From Beijerinckia sp. 28-YEA-48 (lineage in GTDB: Bacteria; Pseudomonadota; Alphaproteobacteria; Rhizobiales; Beijerinckiaceae): a stretch of DNA of 64,000 bases. Within the stretch, counting starts at the first letter, position 1; every line of letters starts with the position of its first letter. A program made the translations under genes and the position numbers. The notes under the pieces were generated by a model. That model saw nothing but the letters and a program-made list of their open reading frames with translations. It did no database searches and was not told the origin of the DNA. The stretch covers positions 62,001 through 126,000 of the forward strand of contig NZ_FNSI01000001.1 in the NCBI RefSeq assembly GCF_900104955.1. The letters are read 5' to 3'. Of the stretch, positions 7,714-15,771 are shown piece after piece.

Positions 7714-8943
7714 ATGAATCAGCAAGAACAGAGACAAATCCACGGAAAAGCAGTTGTCGTGGGGGCAGGGCCGGCTGGCCTGATGGCGGCGGAGCGCCTG
7801 GCGCAGGCCGGCGTCGCCGTGACCGTTTTCGACCGTATGGCGTCGCCGGCGCGGAAATTCCTGCTCGCCGGGCGGGGCGGGCTCAATCTGACCCATAGCG
7901 AGGAATTCGACCGATTTCTGACGCGGTATGGCGCGGCGGCGGACAGCCTACGGCCGATGATCGCGGCCTTTCCGCCCCAGGCCCTGCGCGACTGGAGCGC
8001 GGATCTGGGCCTGGCGACCTTCGTTGGGTCGAGCGGCCGGGTGTTTCCGGAAAGTTTTAAGGCTTCGCCGCTGCTGCGCGCCTGGCTGCGCCGCCTCGAT
8101 AGCTTGGGCGTGACCTTGCAGGCGCGCCATGTCTTCAAGGGCCTTGCCGCCGGCAAAGTGCTCCTGGCCGATTCGACCGGGCAGGAGGTCGAGGTCGCGG
8201 CCGATGCGACCGTCCTGGCGCTTGGTGGCGCGTCCTGGCCGCGTCTCGGCTCGGATGGATCCTGGGCGCCGGTGTTCGAGAATCAGGGCATCGCGGTCGC
8301 GCCGCTGCGCCCCTCCAATTGCGGTTTCGAGATCGATTGGTCGGACCATCTGCGGCAACGCTTTGCCGGCACGCCGCTGAAGAACATCGCCTTGAATTTT
8401 GACGGCCAGCAGGTGCGCGGCGAGGCGCTCGTCGCCGATTACGGGATTGAAGGCGGGGCGGTCTATGCGCTGTCGCCGCTGCTGCGCGAGGCGATTGCGC
8501 GCGATGGCCACGCAACCCTGACGGTCGATCTGCGTCCCGATGTCGATGTCGAGCCGTTGGCGGCGCGGCTCGCGGCACCGCGCGGCAAGGCGTCGATGTC
8601 ATCGCATTTGCGCAAGGCGGCGGGCCTGGGGCCGGTCGGCTCGGCGCTGTTGTATGAAGCCGGCGCTTTGCCGAGCGAACCCGCGGCGCTGGCGGCCCTG
8701 ATCAAAGCGCTGCCGCTGCGCCTGCAACGGACGCGACCGATCGAGCGCGCCATTTCCAGCGCCGGCGGCATCAGCTTCTCGGAAGTCGATGAGAAGCTGA
8801 TGCTCAAGCATGTGCCGGGTGTTTTCCTGGCCGGTGAAATGCTCGATTGGGAAGCCCCGACCGGCGGCTATCTGCTGCAAGCTTGCTTTGCGACGGGTTT
8901 TGTCGCGGGCGAAGCCGCAGCAGACTGGGCGAAGCGGAAGTAA
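7714..8943 (+). CDS. NAD(P)/FAD-dependent flavoprotein, HI0933/BaiN-like (TIGR03862-type)
   Basis: Flavoprotein of 409 residues. The FAD-binding GAGPAG is at residues 17-22 and the family signature GRGGLNLTH at 53-61. A second FAD motif near the end includes GVFLAGEMLDWEAPTGGY. These define the HI0933-like family of conserved flavoproteins, whose physiological substrates are mostly unknown. The protein is cytosolic, with no signal peptide. It is divergent from the RluD-like gene with a 46-base gap and convergent with the class II aldolase (4-base gap). The family call is secure; the function is open. Confidence 0.85.
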   Translation: MNQQEQRQIHGKAVVVGAGPAGLMAAERLAQAGVAVTVFDRMASPARKFLLAGRGGLNLTHSEEFDRFLTRYGAAADSLRPMIAAFPPQALRDWSADLGLATFVGSSGRVFPESFKASPLLRAWLRRLDSLGVTLQARHVFKGLAAGKVLLADSTGQEVEVAADATVLALGGASWPRLGSDGSWAPVFENQGIAVAPLRPSNCGFEIDWSDHLRQRFAGTPLKNIALNFDGQQVRGEALVADYGIEGGAVYALSPLLREAIARDGHATLTVDLRPDVDVEPLAARLAAPRGKASMSSHLRKAAGLGPVGSALLYEAGALPSEPAALAALIKALPLRLQRTRPIERAISSAGGISFSEVDEKLMLKHVPGVFLAGEMLDWEAPTGGYLLQACFATGFVAGEAAADWAKRK

Positions 8944-8947
8944 GACC

Positions 8948-9700
8948 TTAAATGGTTTCTTCCGCCCATTCCGGCGGGATGATGCCCATTTTCTCGGCCT
9001 TGTTCAGGTAATATTTCCAGAGCTTGCCGACGTGGAACTCGCGCATTTCGGATTTCTCGAGCAGGTCGAGTTCTTCCGGCGTGAGCGGCTTGAGCTTGCG
9101 GCCGGCTTGCAGCACCTGCATCTGCGCCCGGGCGTTTTCATCGAAATGGACGGCGTCGACCAGCAAGGCCGGCACCGATTCCGCCACCAGCACGAGGCCA
9201 TGGGCGCGCATCAGCGCGGCGTGATGGGGCCCAAGATCGTTGGCCAGGATTTTGCCCTGTTCCTTGCTCTTGATGTGGGTCGGGTCGTTGCTGGTGGGAA
9301 TGCCGCTCGACCAGCGGGCGGCGCGCGAACGCATGGGTACGAGCTGCACGTCGTCCATCATGGTGAACATGATGGCGAGCTCCATATGGCAATGGACGAG
9401 CGAGTTGACGTCCGGACGCGCCTTGTAGATTTCGCCATGGATCGGAATTTCGATCGGCGGCTTGCGATCGTGGTCGCCGAGAATATTGCCTTCGAAATCG
9501 ACCATGATGAGACGGTCGGGATCGATATGAGAACGTGGGTCCGTCGAAGGCTGAATGTAATAGGCGTCCTGGCCGGGAATGCGCACGCTGACATGGCCGG
9601 AATAGTCCAGCATGCCTTCCATCACCAGAATGCGCGAAGTGATGGCCACTTCGCGACGCAGGCGCGCCAGTGAATTCGATGTCGATATTGTACCACTCAT
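8948..9700 (-). CDS. class II aldolase/adducin family protein
   Basis: Zn-dependent aldolase or decarboxylase-fold protein of 250 residues. Glu90 in IHGEIY, the zinc ligands His103 and His105 (LVHCH) and His167 (LMRAHG) are all present, so it is probably active. Family members cleave sugar phosphates or decarboxylate small acids. It lies 23 bases after the TctC receptor on the same strand, so uptake and metabolism of one carboxylate are probably linked. The exact substrate cannot be read from the sequence. Confidence 0.87.
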   Translation of the reverse strand: MSGTISTSNSLARLRREVAITSRILVMEGMLDYSGHVSVRIPGQDAYYIQPSTDPRSHIDPDRLIMVDFEGNILGDHDRKPPIEIPIHGEIYKARPDVNSLVHCHMELAIMFTMMDDVQLVPMRSRAARWSSGIPTSNDPTHIKSKEQGKILANDLGPHHAALMRAHGLVLVAESVPALLVDAVHFDENARAQMQVLQAGRKLKPLTPEELDLLEKSEMREFHVGKLWKYYLNKAEKMGIIPPEWAEETI

Positions 9701-9723
9701 GATCGTTTCGTTCCCTTGTACGT

Positions 9724-10767
9724 TTATTTTGAAGTTGTGTTTTGTTCGACGGTGCCGATCACCTCGTTGAGGCGCTGGGCAATCTGAGGCGGCGCGGCGA
9801 CAATTTCAGCGACGATCTTTTGCACTTCTGCGCCGCTCACCGCGTCGATCTCGAGATTCTCGCGTTTGGCTTCCTCCTGGAATTTGGGATCGGCGACCAT
9901 GGTGTCGAAAGCGTCGCGCAGCACTTTCACACGTTCTGGCATGGTGTCGGGTGCGGTGAAGATGGGCCGGCCAATGGCGGTCGGCGCCGAGAGCAGTTTC
10001 AGGACGGCGCGGTCGTTGTCGTTCTTCGCCAGGTCCATCAGCAGCGGCACGTCGGGAAGATCGTCGGCCTTGCTGAGACCGATCTGCACGAGAATGTTGA
10101 TCTTCTTGTCACGCAGCCAATCGGCCCGGGTCGACTTCCAGGATTGCCAGGTGTTGGATCCCCGCACCGCGACTTCGCCACGTTCGAGTGCGATGTTGAT
10201 ATCGTTGCCGCCGGGATAGCCCAGGATGATCTTGAACTTGGTGCCGAGAATGGCGTTCATCGCCTTGGGATATTGCGAGGAGGTTGAACCACCGGTGGCG
10301 CCGACGGTGACTTCCTGCTTCATCGCATCTTCGATGGTGCGGATGCCGGACGTATGCCAGGCTGCGGTGGTGTTGTTCTCGCGGCTTGGGTTGCCGATAT
10401 AGATCAGCTTGGTGACGTCGAAGCGAATTTGCGGATCGCCCAGCGCCTGCGCGATGGCAAGCGACTGATCGGCCGTGGCCAGTACGGTGCCGTCCTTGGG
10501 TGCAGCTGCGGCGACCCAGGCGGTCGCGGTTCGGCTGCCGCCACCTGGCATGTTGCGCGGCACGATGACCGGATTGCCGGGAATGTAATTGGCCAGGAAA
10601 CGCGCCATCAGGCGCGCGTAAAGATCATAGGTTCCCCCGCTCGAATAGCCGATGATCATGTCCATCTTCCGGCCTTTGTAAAAGGCTTCGGGGGACTGGG
10701 CAGCGGCGGGCCAAGCGCTGAGGGCGGCGAGGGCAGCCACGAACGGTAGGCGCGGGAAGCGAGCCAT
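9724..10767 (-). CDS. tripartite tricarboxylate transporter (TctC/Bug) substrate-binding protein, second copy
   Basis: Periplasmic receptor of 347 residues with a signal peptide of about 23 residues (WPAAA). YKGRKMDMIIGYSSGGTYD and RNMPGGGS align with the first TctC copy at about 5.5 kb, so the two are paralogues of one branch. The start has a strong GGAGGA site. Downstream on the same strand is the class II aldolase. The fused TctAB permease lies upstream on the same strand, separated by an oppositely oriented SDR. It is the likelier partner of that permease. Confidence 0.87.
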   Translation of the reverse strand: MARFPRLPFVAALAALSAWPAAAQSPEAFYKGRKMDMIIGYSSGGTYDLYARLMARFLANYIPGNPVIVPRNMPGGGSRTATAWVAAAAPKDGTVLATADQSLAIAQALGDPQIRFDVTKLIYIGNPSRENNTTAAWHTSGIRTIEDAMKQEVTVGATGGSTSSQYPKAMNAILGTKFKIILGYPGGNDINIALERGEVAVRGSNTWQSWKSTRADWLRDKKINILVQIGLSKADDLPDVPLLMDLAKNDNDRAVLKLLSAPTAIGRPIFTAPDTMPERVKVLRDAFDTMVADPKFQEEAKRENLEIDAVSGAEVQKIVAEIVAAPPQIAQRLNEVIGTVEQNTTSK

Positions 10768-10877
10768 ATGATGTTTCCTCCGGGATGATTTTGATGCTGT
10801 TTCTCGGCAGCTATGATCGGCGATATACTGTCCCTTGGCGGTTTGTTCAATCGTCGCGGCGCAAATAGGAGCGGTAG

Positions 10878-11687
10878 ATGGCTCGGGACAAGCGATTACA
10901 CGGACGCGTGGCGCTGGTCATTGGTGGCGGCGGAGAAATCGGCGGCGCGATCGCGCGCCGTTTTGCTTATGAAGGCGCCAGTGTGTTGGTTGCCGATCTG
11001 CGCTTGGCGCCAGCTGAAGCCGTGGCCGACGATATCCGTACTGCTGGGGGCAATGCGGGTTCCCTCGCCATGGATGTGACAGTGCCGGAAGAATGCGCGC
11101 GCGCCTGCGCCAAAGCGGTGGATTTATTTGGTAAACTGACGACGCTGGTGAATGTGGCCGTGGCTGTGACGCCCATCTTGAGCGTCGAGGACTTGGATTT
11201 GAGCGATTGGACTCAAGCTTTGGCGGTGAATCTCACGGCCAGTTTCCTGACAGTGAAATATGCTGCACCTTACATGCGCAATGTTGGCGGTGGATCGGTC
11301 ATCAACATCGCTTCGCAGCTTGGCCATATTGGCGTGGCGCAGCGCTCGGCTTATGCAACGACGAAAGCCGGATTGATCCAGTTGACTAAATGTATCGCGG
11401 TGGAACTGGCGCCGGATAATATTCGCGCCAATACGATTTCGCCCGGTTCCATCGACACGGATCGCAGCAGTCGCGCCTATGGTTCGCGCGAGAATGCACG
11501 GCGTATTCGTGGGCCGGCGCATCTTCTGGGGCGAACGGGCCGCGTTGACGAAGTGGCTTTCGCCGCGGCGTTTTTGGCAAGTGATGAAGCCTCGTTCATC
11601 ACTGGCACGGATCTTCTGGTTGATGGCGGCTATCTCGCTTTCAAGGGCGAGATGCCGGCGAAGGATGTTTCCGCGCCGCAGAAATAA
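10878..11687 (+). CDS. short-chain dehydrogenase/reductase with atypical cofactor motif
   Basis: Classical-length SDR of 269 residues. The catalytic Ser146, Tyr159 and Lys163 (YATTK) are intact. However, the cofactor loop at residues 16-23 reads GGGGEIGG instead of TGxxxGIG, and the usual NNAG is NVAVA at residues 92-96. Asp40 at the end of strand 2 suggests NAD preference. The C-terminal SFITGTDLLVDGGY is standard. It stands opposite to its flanking transporter genes and is divergent from the TctC copy with a 110-base gap. It probably oxidises a hydroxyl intermediate of the same pathway. Confidence 0.85.
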   Translation: MARDKRLHGRVALVIGGGGEIGGAIARRFAYEGASVLVADLRLAPAEAVADDIRTAGGNAGSLAMDVTVPEECARACAKAVDLFGKLTTLVNVAVAVTPILSVEDLDLSDWTQALAVNLTASFLTVKYAAPYMRNVGGGSVINIASQLGHIGVAQRSAYATTKAGLIQLTKCIAVELAPDNIRANTISPGSIDTDRSSRAYGSRENARRIRGPAHLLGRTGRVDEVAFAAAFLASDEASFITGTDLLVDGGYLAFKGEMPAKDVSAPQK

Positions 11688-11702
11688 TTTATGGGCGAGA
11701 AG

Positions 11703-11867
11703 TCATTCCAAAAGGGCAACGACCCATAACACAAGGCTGGCGATCGTGGTGACGAGCGCTGCGAGGCGGTCGCCATCCAGACATAAGACGATCGCGGCGA
11801 CGACCAAGGCGGCCAGTGGCATATGCCACCAGCCGTCTTGAGTTGAGGGACCACTCGGTTGCTTCAT
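11703..11867 (-). CDS. 54-residue membrane peptide after the TctAB fusion
   Basis: A small open frame starts with ATG nine bases after the stop of the fused permease and ends before the SDR terminus. It encodes 54 residues with two hydrophobic segments: about 16-30 (MPLAALVVAAIVLCL) and about 35-53 (LAALVTTIASLVLWVVALL), separated by a short charged loop DGDR. The length, the two clear hydrophobic segments and the tight spacing argue for a real transporter accessory peptide. The ribosome site is weak, so it may be coupled to the permease. No family is recognised. Confidence 0.55.
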   Translation of the reverse strand: MKQPSGPSTQDGWWHMPLAALVVAAIVLCLDGDRLAALVTTIASLVLWVVALLE

Positions 11868-11876
11868 GGCAACAAT

Positions 11877-13958
11877 TTACATGGAGGGCACGTTATCGCG
11901 CAGCCATGGGAATATGTCGCCGAGCAGCGAGCCCGGCCACGGGATGGCCAGTAGCTGATCGAACAAGCCATAGATGAAGAGCGTCATGAACGCCGCCATG
12001 ATGAACGTCAACTTCCAACGTTCACGCCCTTCAAGACGCATGAACGAGATGATGAAGATCGGCACCGTGGGAATAAGCCCGATCAAGGCCATGGAGATCA
12101 GGAACCCCACCATCCAGCCAAAGAAGATCGCGCCACGCAGAAGGATGGTGCGAGGAGGCAGATGGGTGATGTTGCTGGCGATATCCATATGGACCTTGGC
12201 ATTGGGGTCCGCCACCGCCGCCAAATCGGTTTCGCCCGGTGTTATGGGCTTAGGCTCGGGCTCCGGACGCTTAAAGACCTCGTTCAGCAGCGAGAGGGAG
12301 CAGAAGAGGATCGCGCCGGTACCGACGATCATCGGAATGATCTTGGCCGAGAAATTCCACTGCACCGCTTCGAGCATCATCACCGAGAACAGGCAGAGCA
12401 GCCCGATCGGGAAGACGTGCGAGGGGCGCAGACGCGGCGGGGACAGCTCTCCGATCATTCCGCGCAGCCCGCCGTGACGTCTGACGTCCTGCAAGAATGG
12501 CCGTAGAATGCTGATCGCCGACATCAGGAACAAGATGACGACGAGCGGGCGCAACATCCAGCTCGTGCCGTAGCGTTGGATCGAGATGAACATGTAGCGT
12601 TCGAGAATGCTGCCGAGGATGAAACCCAGGACCAGCGGCGGGCGCGGCCATTTGAAGTGCTTGGCACCCCAGGCGATGACGCCGAAGCACAGAAGCGAGA
12701 TCAGATCGCCCCAGCTGCGGTGACCTTCGAAGGCGCCGATATAGACGAAGCAGAGCACCACAGGCAGGATCAGCGTGTAGCGCAGCGTCGCCATTTTCGC
12801 GAACTGCCCCGAGAACAGGAAGCACAGTCCCGAGCCGAGGATGTTGGCGATGGCGATGCTCCACACCATTGAATAGGTGAGGCCGAGGTTCTTGGTCAGC
12901 ATTTCCGGTCCCGGAACGAGGCCGTGCATCAGAAAGGCGCCGAGCAGGATCGCCATGCCGGCGGAGCCGGGCACGCCGAAGACCACGGTGGGCACCAGCG
13001 CGCCGCCCTCGCGGGAGTTGGTGGCGCTTTCAGCGGCGATCACGCCGCGCACGTCACCACTGCCGAAGGTCTGCATCGCACCCTTTTCTGTGCGGATGGC
13101 ATGGCCGTAGGAGATCCAGTCGATGACCGAGGCGCTGATGCCGGGAATGGCGCCGATGACGGAGCCGATCCAGGCGCAGCGCAGGACCAGGAACCAATTG
13201 CGGAAGCAATCCTTACATCCGGCCCAGAGGCCGGCGGTGGTGTCCATCATCTGTTCGGACTTCACCACGGCGGTGCGCGCCACGGCGAGATCGCACAGTT
13301 CCGGCAAAGCGAAGACGCCCAGCGTGACCGGAACGAGCGGCAATCCTTCCCACAGATAGAGGCTGTCGAGCGTCCAGCGCAGGGTGCCTGTCTGCGGATC
13401 GGAGCCGACCATGGCGATCATCATGCCGAAACAGGCCATCGTCAGGCCGCGCAGCGGCGTATTGCCGGAGAGGACCGCGACCATGGAAATGCCGAACACG
13501 GCCAGGCCGAGCAGTTCGGGAGAGCCGATGAAGAGAATGGCCGGCCGGATGATCGGCAGGGTGACGCCCATCAGGATGGCGCCGAAAATGCCGCCCATCA
13601 GCGCCGACATATAAGCGGCGCCCAGAGCCCGCCCGCCTTCGCCGCGCTTCGTCATCGGATAGCCGTCGATGGCGGTGGCGGCGGAGGCGGCATGGCCCGG
13701 CGCGCCCAGCACGATGGCCGAAATCGGATCGGCCGTTGTCGTGGTGGCGCCCAGGCCAAGCAGCAAGGCCATGGCGGTTGTTGGGTCGAGATTATAGGTG
13801 AAGGGCAGCAGCAGCGCTGTACCGGCGACGCCGCCGATGCCGGGCAGAATGCCGAGCGCGAGACCCATCACCACGCCGCCAAAGAGATAAAGCAGGCGGT
13901 GCAATTCCATCATCGAGAGAAAGGCCGATCCGACAGTCGAAAGCAGGTCGGTTTCCAT
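11877..13958 (-). CDS. fused TctA-TctB tripartite tricarboxylate transporter permease
   Basis: Inner-membrane permease of 693 residues. The first ~500 residues are TctA (about 12 membrane segments). They contain the family loop LGILPGIGGVAGTALLLPFT, TTTADPISAIVLGAPGHAA and a second similar motif VFGVPGSAG. The remaining ~190 residues, from about HVFPIGLLCLFSVM, have the four to five segments of TctB, which is normally a separate ~150-residue protein. The start was set at the ATG with CAGGAT upstream; a TTG seven codons earlier is possible. It works with a periplasmic TctC receptor to import carboxylates by proton or sodium symport. A small membrane peptide follows. Confidence 0.88.
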   Translation of the reverse strand: METDLLSTVGSAFLSMMELHRLLYLFGGVVMGLALGILPGIGGVAGTALLLPFTYNLDPTTAMALLLGLGATTTTADPISAIVLGAPGHAASAATAIDGYPMTKRGEGGRALGAAYMSALMGGIFGAILMGVTLPIIRPAILFIGSPELLGLAVFGISMVAVLSGNTPLRGLTMACFGMMIAMVGSDPQTGTLRWTLDSLYLWEGLPLVPVTLGVFALPELCDLAVARTAVVKSEQMMDTTAGLWAGCKDCFRNWFLVLRCAWIGSVIGAIPGISASVIDWISYGHAIRTEKGAMQTFGSGDVRGVIAAESATNSREGGALVPTVVFGVPGSAGMAILLGAFLMHGLVPGPEMLTKNLGLTYSMVWSIAIANILGSGLCFLFSGQFAKMATLRYTLILPVVLCFVYIGAFEGHRSWGDLISLLCFGVIAWGAKHFKWPRPPLVLGFILGSILERYMFISIQRYGTSWMLRPLVVILFLMSAISILRPFLQDVRRHGGLRGMIGELSPPRLRPSHVFPIGLLCLFSVMMLEAVQWNFSAKIIPMIVGTGAILFCSLSLLNEVFKRPEPEPKPITPGETDLAAVADPNAKVHMDIASNITHLPPRTILLRGAIFFGWMVGFLISMALIGLIPTVPIFIISFMRLEGRERWKLTFIMAAFMTLFIYGLFDQLLAIPWPGSLLGDIFPWLRDNVPSM

Positions 13959-14130
13959 GATTAAATCCTGAGTAAGCAAAGTCGCTTCTGATTGATGCCG
14001 CCGATGCGCAGCATTGGGCGCAAGGGGGCACGCGAATGTTTTGAAAAGGTGCGGACGGGCGCTACGCGCGTCGCATCACGCGGGCTGCGTCACGCGCGCG
14101 AAAATGCGATCGTGTGACGGACAGGCGCGA

Positions 14131-14475
14131 TCAGATGTGTGCGGGCGGAGGTCCGCGAGCGCTGACTAAAAGAAAGGCGCTCGGCTTGGCCGGCGTATCG
14201 TCTGGGAGAAACCCAGTTGATGAGATGTAAGTGACGGCCGGAACGGGCGTCAAAACAGCAGAGAACAAGCCATCGCCACGAAAGCCGGGCGGCTCGTCGC
14301 CATCGCCATCAACGGAATCGAGAACGGCGCTGTCGAAGACGGAGGCGATTGACGAAGGTGCCTGAGAGACACGGTCGAATTGCAAACTGACGAGCGCGAG
14401 GAAGACGAGCGCAATACCGGTCAGCCAGGCCAACGGCCTGCTTGATGCTGCGGTAGAGCGGAATCCCCAAATCAT
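14131..14475 (-). CDS. hypothetical single-span membrane protein next to rnpB
   Basis: Predicted protein of 114 residues. Residues 1-12 are polar, then a hydrophobic span PLAWLTGIALVFLALVSLQF, then an acidic, Gly/Pro-rich segment (DSVDGDGDEPPG) and a C-terminal tail ending PPPAHI. The start was set at the ATG nearest the membrane span; a longer frame runs to about 14559. No family is recognised. The clear membrane segment and acidic outer part support it, but codon evidence is modest. Confidence 0.5.
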   Translation of the reverse strand: MIWGFRSTAASSRPLAWLTGIALVFLALVSLQFDRVSQAPSSIASVFDSAVLDSVDGDGDEPPGFRGDGLFSAVLTPVPAVTYISSTGFLPDDTPAKPSAFLLVSARGPPPAHI

Positions 14476-14583
14476 GTCGGCCGTTCGCCTTGACGTTTCC
14501 CCTGCGGTCTTGTGACGACCGCAGCGCAAGCCTTTGCACGTCCGAGCGAATAAGTCCAATAGTGAACGATAGTGAATAATAGT

Positions 14584-14964
14584 GCCAGTCGGCCTGTAAG
14601 CCGGGTTTTGTAGGGCCGCAGCGTGAGCTGCGACGTGACGGCCATTCCTCTGGGACGACTGTTACCAGCCGCCTCAAGCAACCAACCCGGGCGACGATCC
14701 GAAGAAGGATCCGGACCCGAAGGTCCTTGCCGCCCCTATTCGGTTTTGCTCCCGGCGGGGCTTGCCATGCCGCGCCCGTTGCCGGCCGCGCGGTGCGCTC
14801 TTACCGCACCTTTTCACCCTTACCGTCCGGAGTTGCCTCCATCTGGCGGTTCGATCTCTGTGGCGCTATCCCTGGGGTCACCCCCGCCGGACGTTATCCG
14901 GCGCCGTTTCTCCGTGGAGCCCGGACTTTCCTCTGCGTGAGCAGCGGCCGTCCAGCCGACTGGC
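14584..14964 (-). ncRNA. rnpB: RNase P RNA (type A)
   Basis: Catalytic RNA of the tRNA 5'-maturation enzyme. The 5' and 3' ends pair as helix P1 (GCCAGTCGG with CCGACTGGC). The universally conserved 5' region GAGGAAAGTCCGGGCTCC, the GGGTGACCCC and GATAGCGCCACAGA core, the GGTAAGGGTGAAA stretch and the 3' CCGGCTTACA are all present on the minus strand in the right order. The length, about 381 nt, fits alphaproteobacterial type A RNAs. The ends are set by P1 pairing and may be off by a few bases. Confidence 0.96.
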
Positions 14965-15404
14965 GGGCAAGTCCTACGGCACCAGACCACGGAAGACAAT
15001 GGTCCCGGTCAAGTCGCGGGGCCCGGTCACGTCGCGGGCGGCCAGGTGGCTGTCGCTAAGTTGCCGACAAGCGGCGCGATCATACCGCCGCGATGATGGC
15101 AGCGCTTGAAGCCGAACGATAGGGTGGCTCAGATATCCGCGTCGTCGGCTCGAGCGCGCGCCCGCTGATTGGCGCCGCGCAGTGATCCGATCGTCGATGA
15201 GGGGATTTGCTTGATGAATTTCTCGGAAAGACGCAGATTTACATCGCTTGGGAGTCATATTTGACACGTTTCATCCATGTCTCTGCTCCAGTTTGATAAA
15301 AGCGGGAACCAAGCCGGCGGCATATGCATTTGATATAAGCTGTCGAACATATCTGGGTCTTGCCCGTCGGGTCTTGCCCGTTCGTTCTGATCAAGGAGGC
15401 TCAT
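14965..15404. other. intergenic region between rnpB and the glycine-zipper lipoprotein
   Basis: No convincing gene is seen. It must hold the rnpB promoter (leftward) and the lipoprotein promoter (rightward). A tandem pair of a 13-base unit (GGGTCTTGCCCGT, period 14) lies at 15355-15381, 24 bases before the lipoprotein start, next to a good AAGGAGG ribosome site. An AT-richer stretch with GATATAA lies at about 15330-15338. Confidence 0.5.
15355..15381 (+). repeat. 13-base tandem direct repeat in a 5' leader
   Basis: Two copies of GGGTCTTGCCCGT with a 14-base period lie directly before the ribosome site of the lipoprotein gene. They could be a regulator site on one face per 1.3 turns, or slippage. 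Seen directly; the role is unknown. Confidence 0.5.
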
Positions 15405-15689
15405 ATGAAGAAGTTTGCCCTGGCAGGTGTTGCTCTTGCTGCGGTCCTCTCTCTGGCTGCTTGTAACTCTCCGGGCGAACGCGCCGCGGGTGGTGCGTTG
15501 ATCGGTGGCGCCGGCGGCGCGCTTGTTGGCGCGGCGGTCTCTGGCGGTTCGGCTGGCGGCACGCTGGCGGGCGCGGCCATCGGTGCGGCGGGCGGCGCTG
15601 TCATTGGAGCCAACACGGGCCCGCGCTATCGCTACGGCTGCCGTCGCTACGGCTATGACTATTACGGCCGCCGCGTCTGCGTGCGCTAA
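15405..15689 (+). CDS. glycine-zipper lipoprotein
   Basis: Small envelope protein of 94 residues. The lipobox LSLAAC places the lipidated Cys at residue 20. Residues 28-75 are a Gly/Ala-rich zipper of GGALIGGAGGALVGAA type that packs membrane helices. The tail is rich in Tyr and Arg with two Cys. It resembles the YMGG/SlyB-like glycine-zipper proteins of the alphaproteobacterial outer envelope. The start has AAGGAGG eight bases upstream. It stands alone, followed by a half copy of the bipartite repeat. Confidence 0.82.
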   Translation: MKKFALAGVALAAVLSLAACNSPGERAAGGALIGGAGGALVGAAVSGGSAGGTLAGAAIGAAGGAVIGANTGPRYRYGCRRYGYDYYGRRVCVR

Positions 15690-15721
15690 GGGAAACGACT
15701 CTGTTCAAATCGCCTCTTTAG

Positions 15722-15763
15722 GCAAGCAAAATCACATTCTATCGAAACGCGATTTGCTGTAGC
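15722..15763 (-). repeat. bipartite hairpin repeat, half copy (first hairpin only)
   Basis: The reverse strand reads CAGCAAATCGCGTTTC then GAAT-type complement and GATTTTGCTT, the first hairpin of the dispersed element. The second hairpin and the TTGACGCG linker are not recognisable. It lies between the lipoprotein and the amidase and does not form a stop codon here. Confidence 0.7.
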
Positions 15764-15771
15764 TATCGGGC

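Noticed and set aside
12924..13964. Plus-strand frame of 346 codons opposite the TctAB fusion
   Set aside because: Low-complexity Gly/Asp/His/Gln-rich sequence is typical of the antisense of a membrane protein gene; there is no family.
14974..15267. Minus-strand frame of 97 codons upstream of rnpB
   Set aside because: Arg/Ser-rich with no hydrophobic or domain pattern; it probably overlaps the rnpB promoter.
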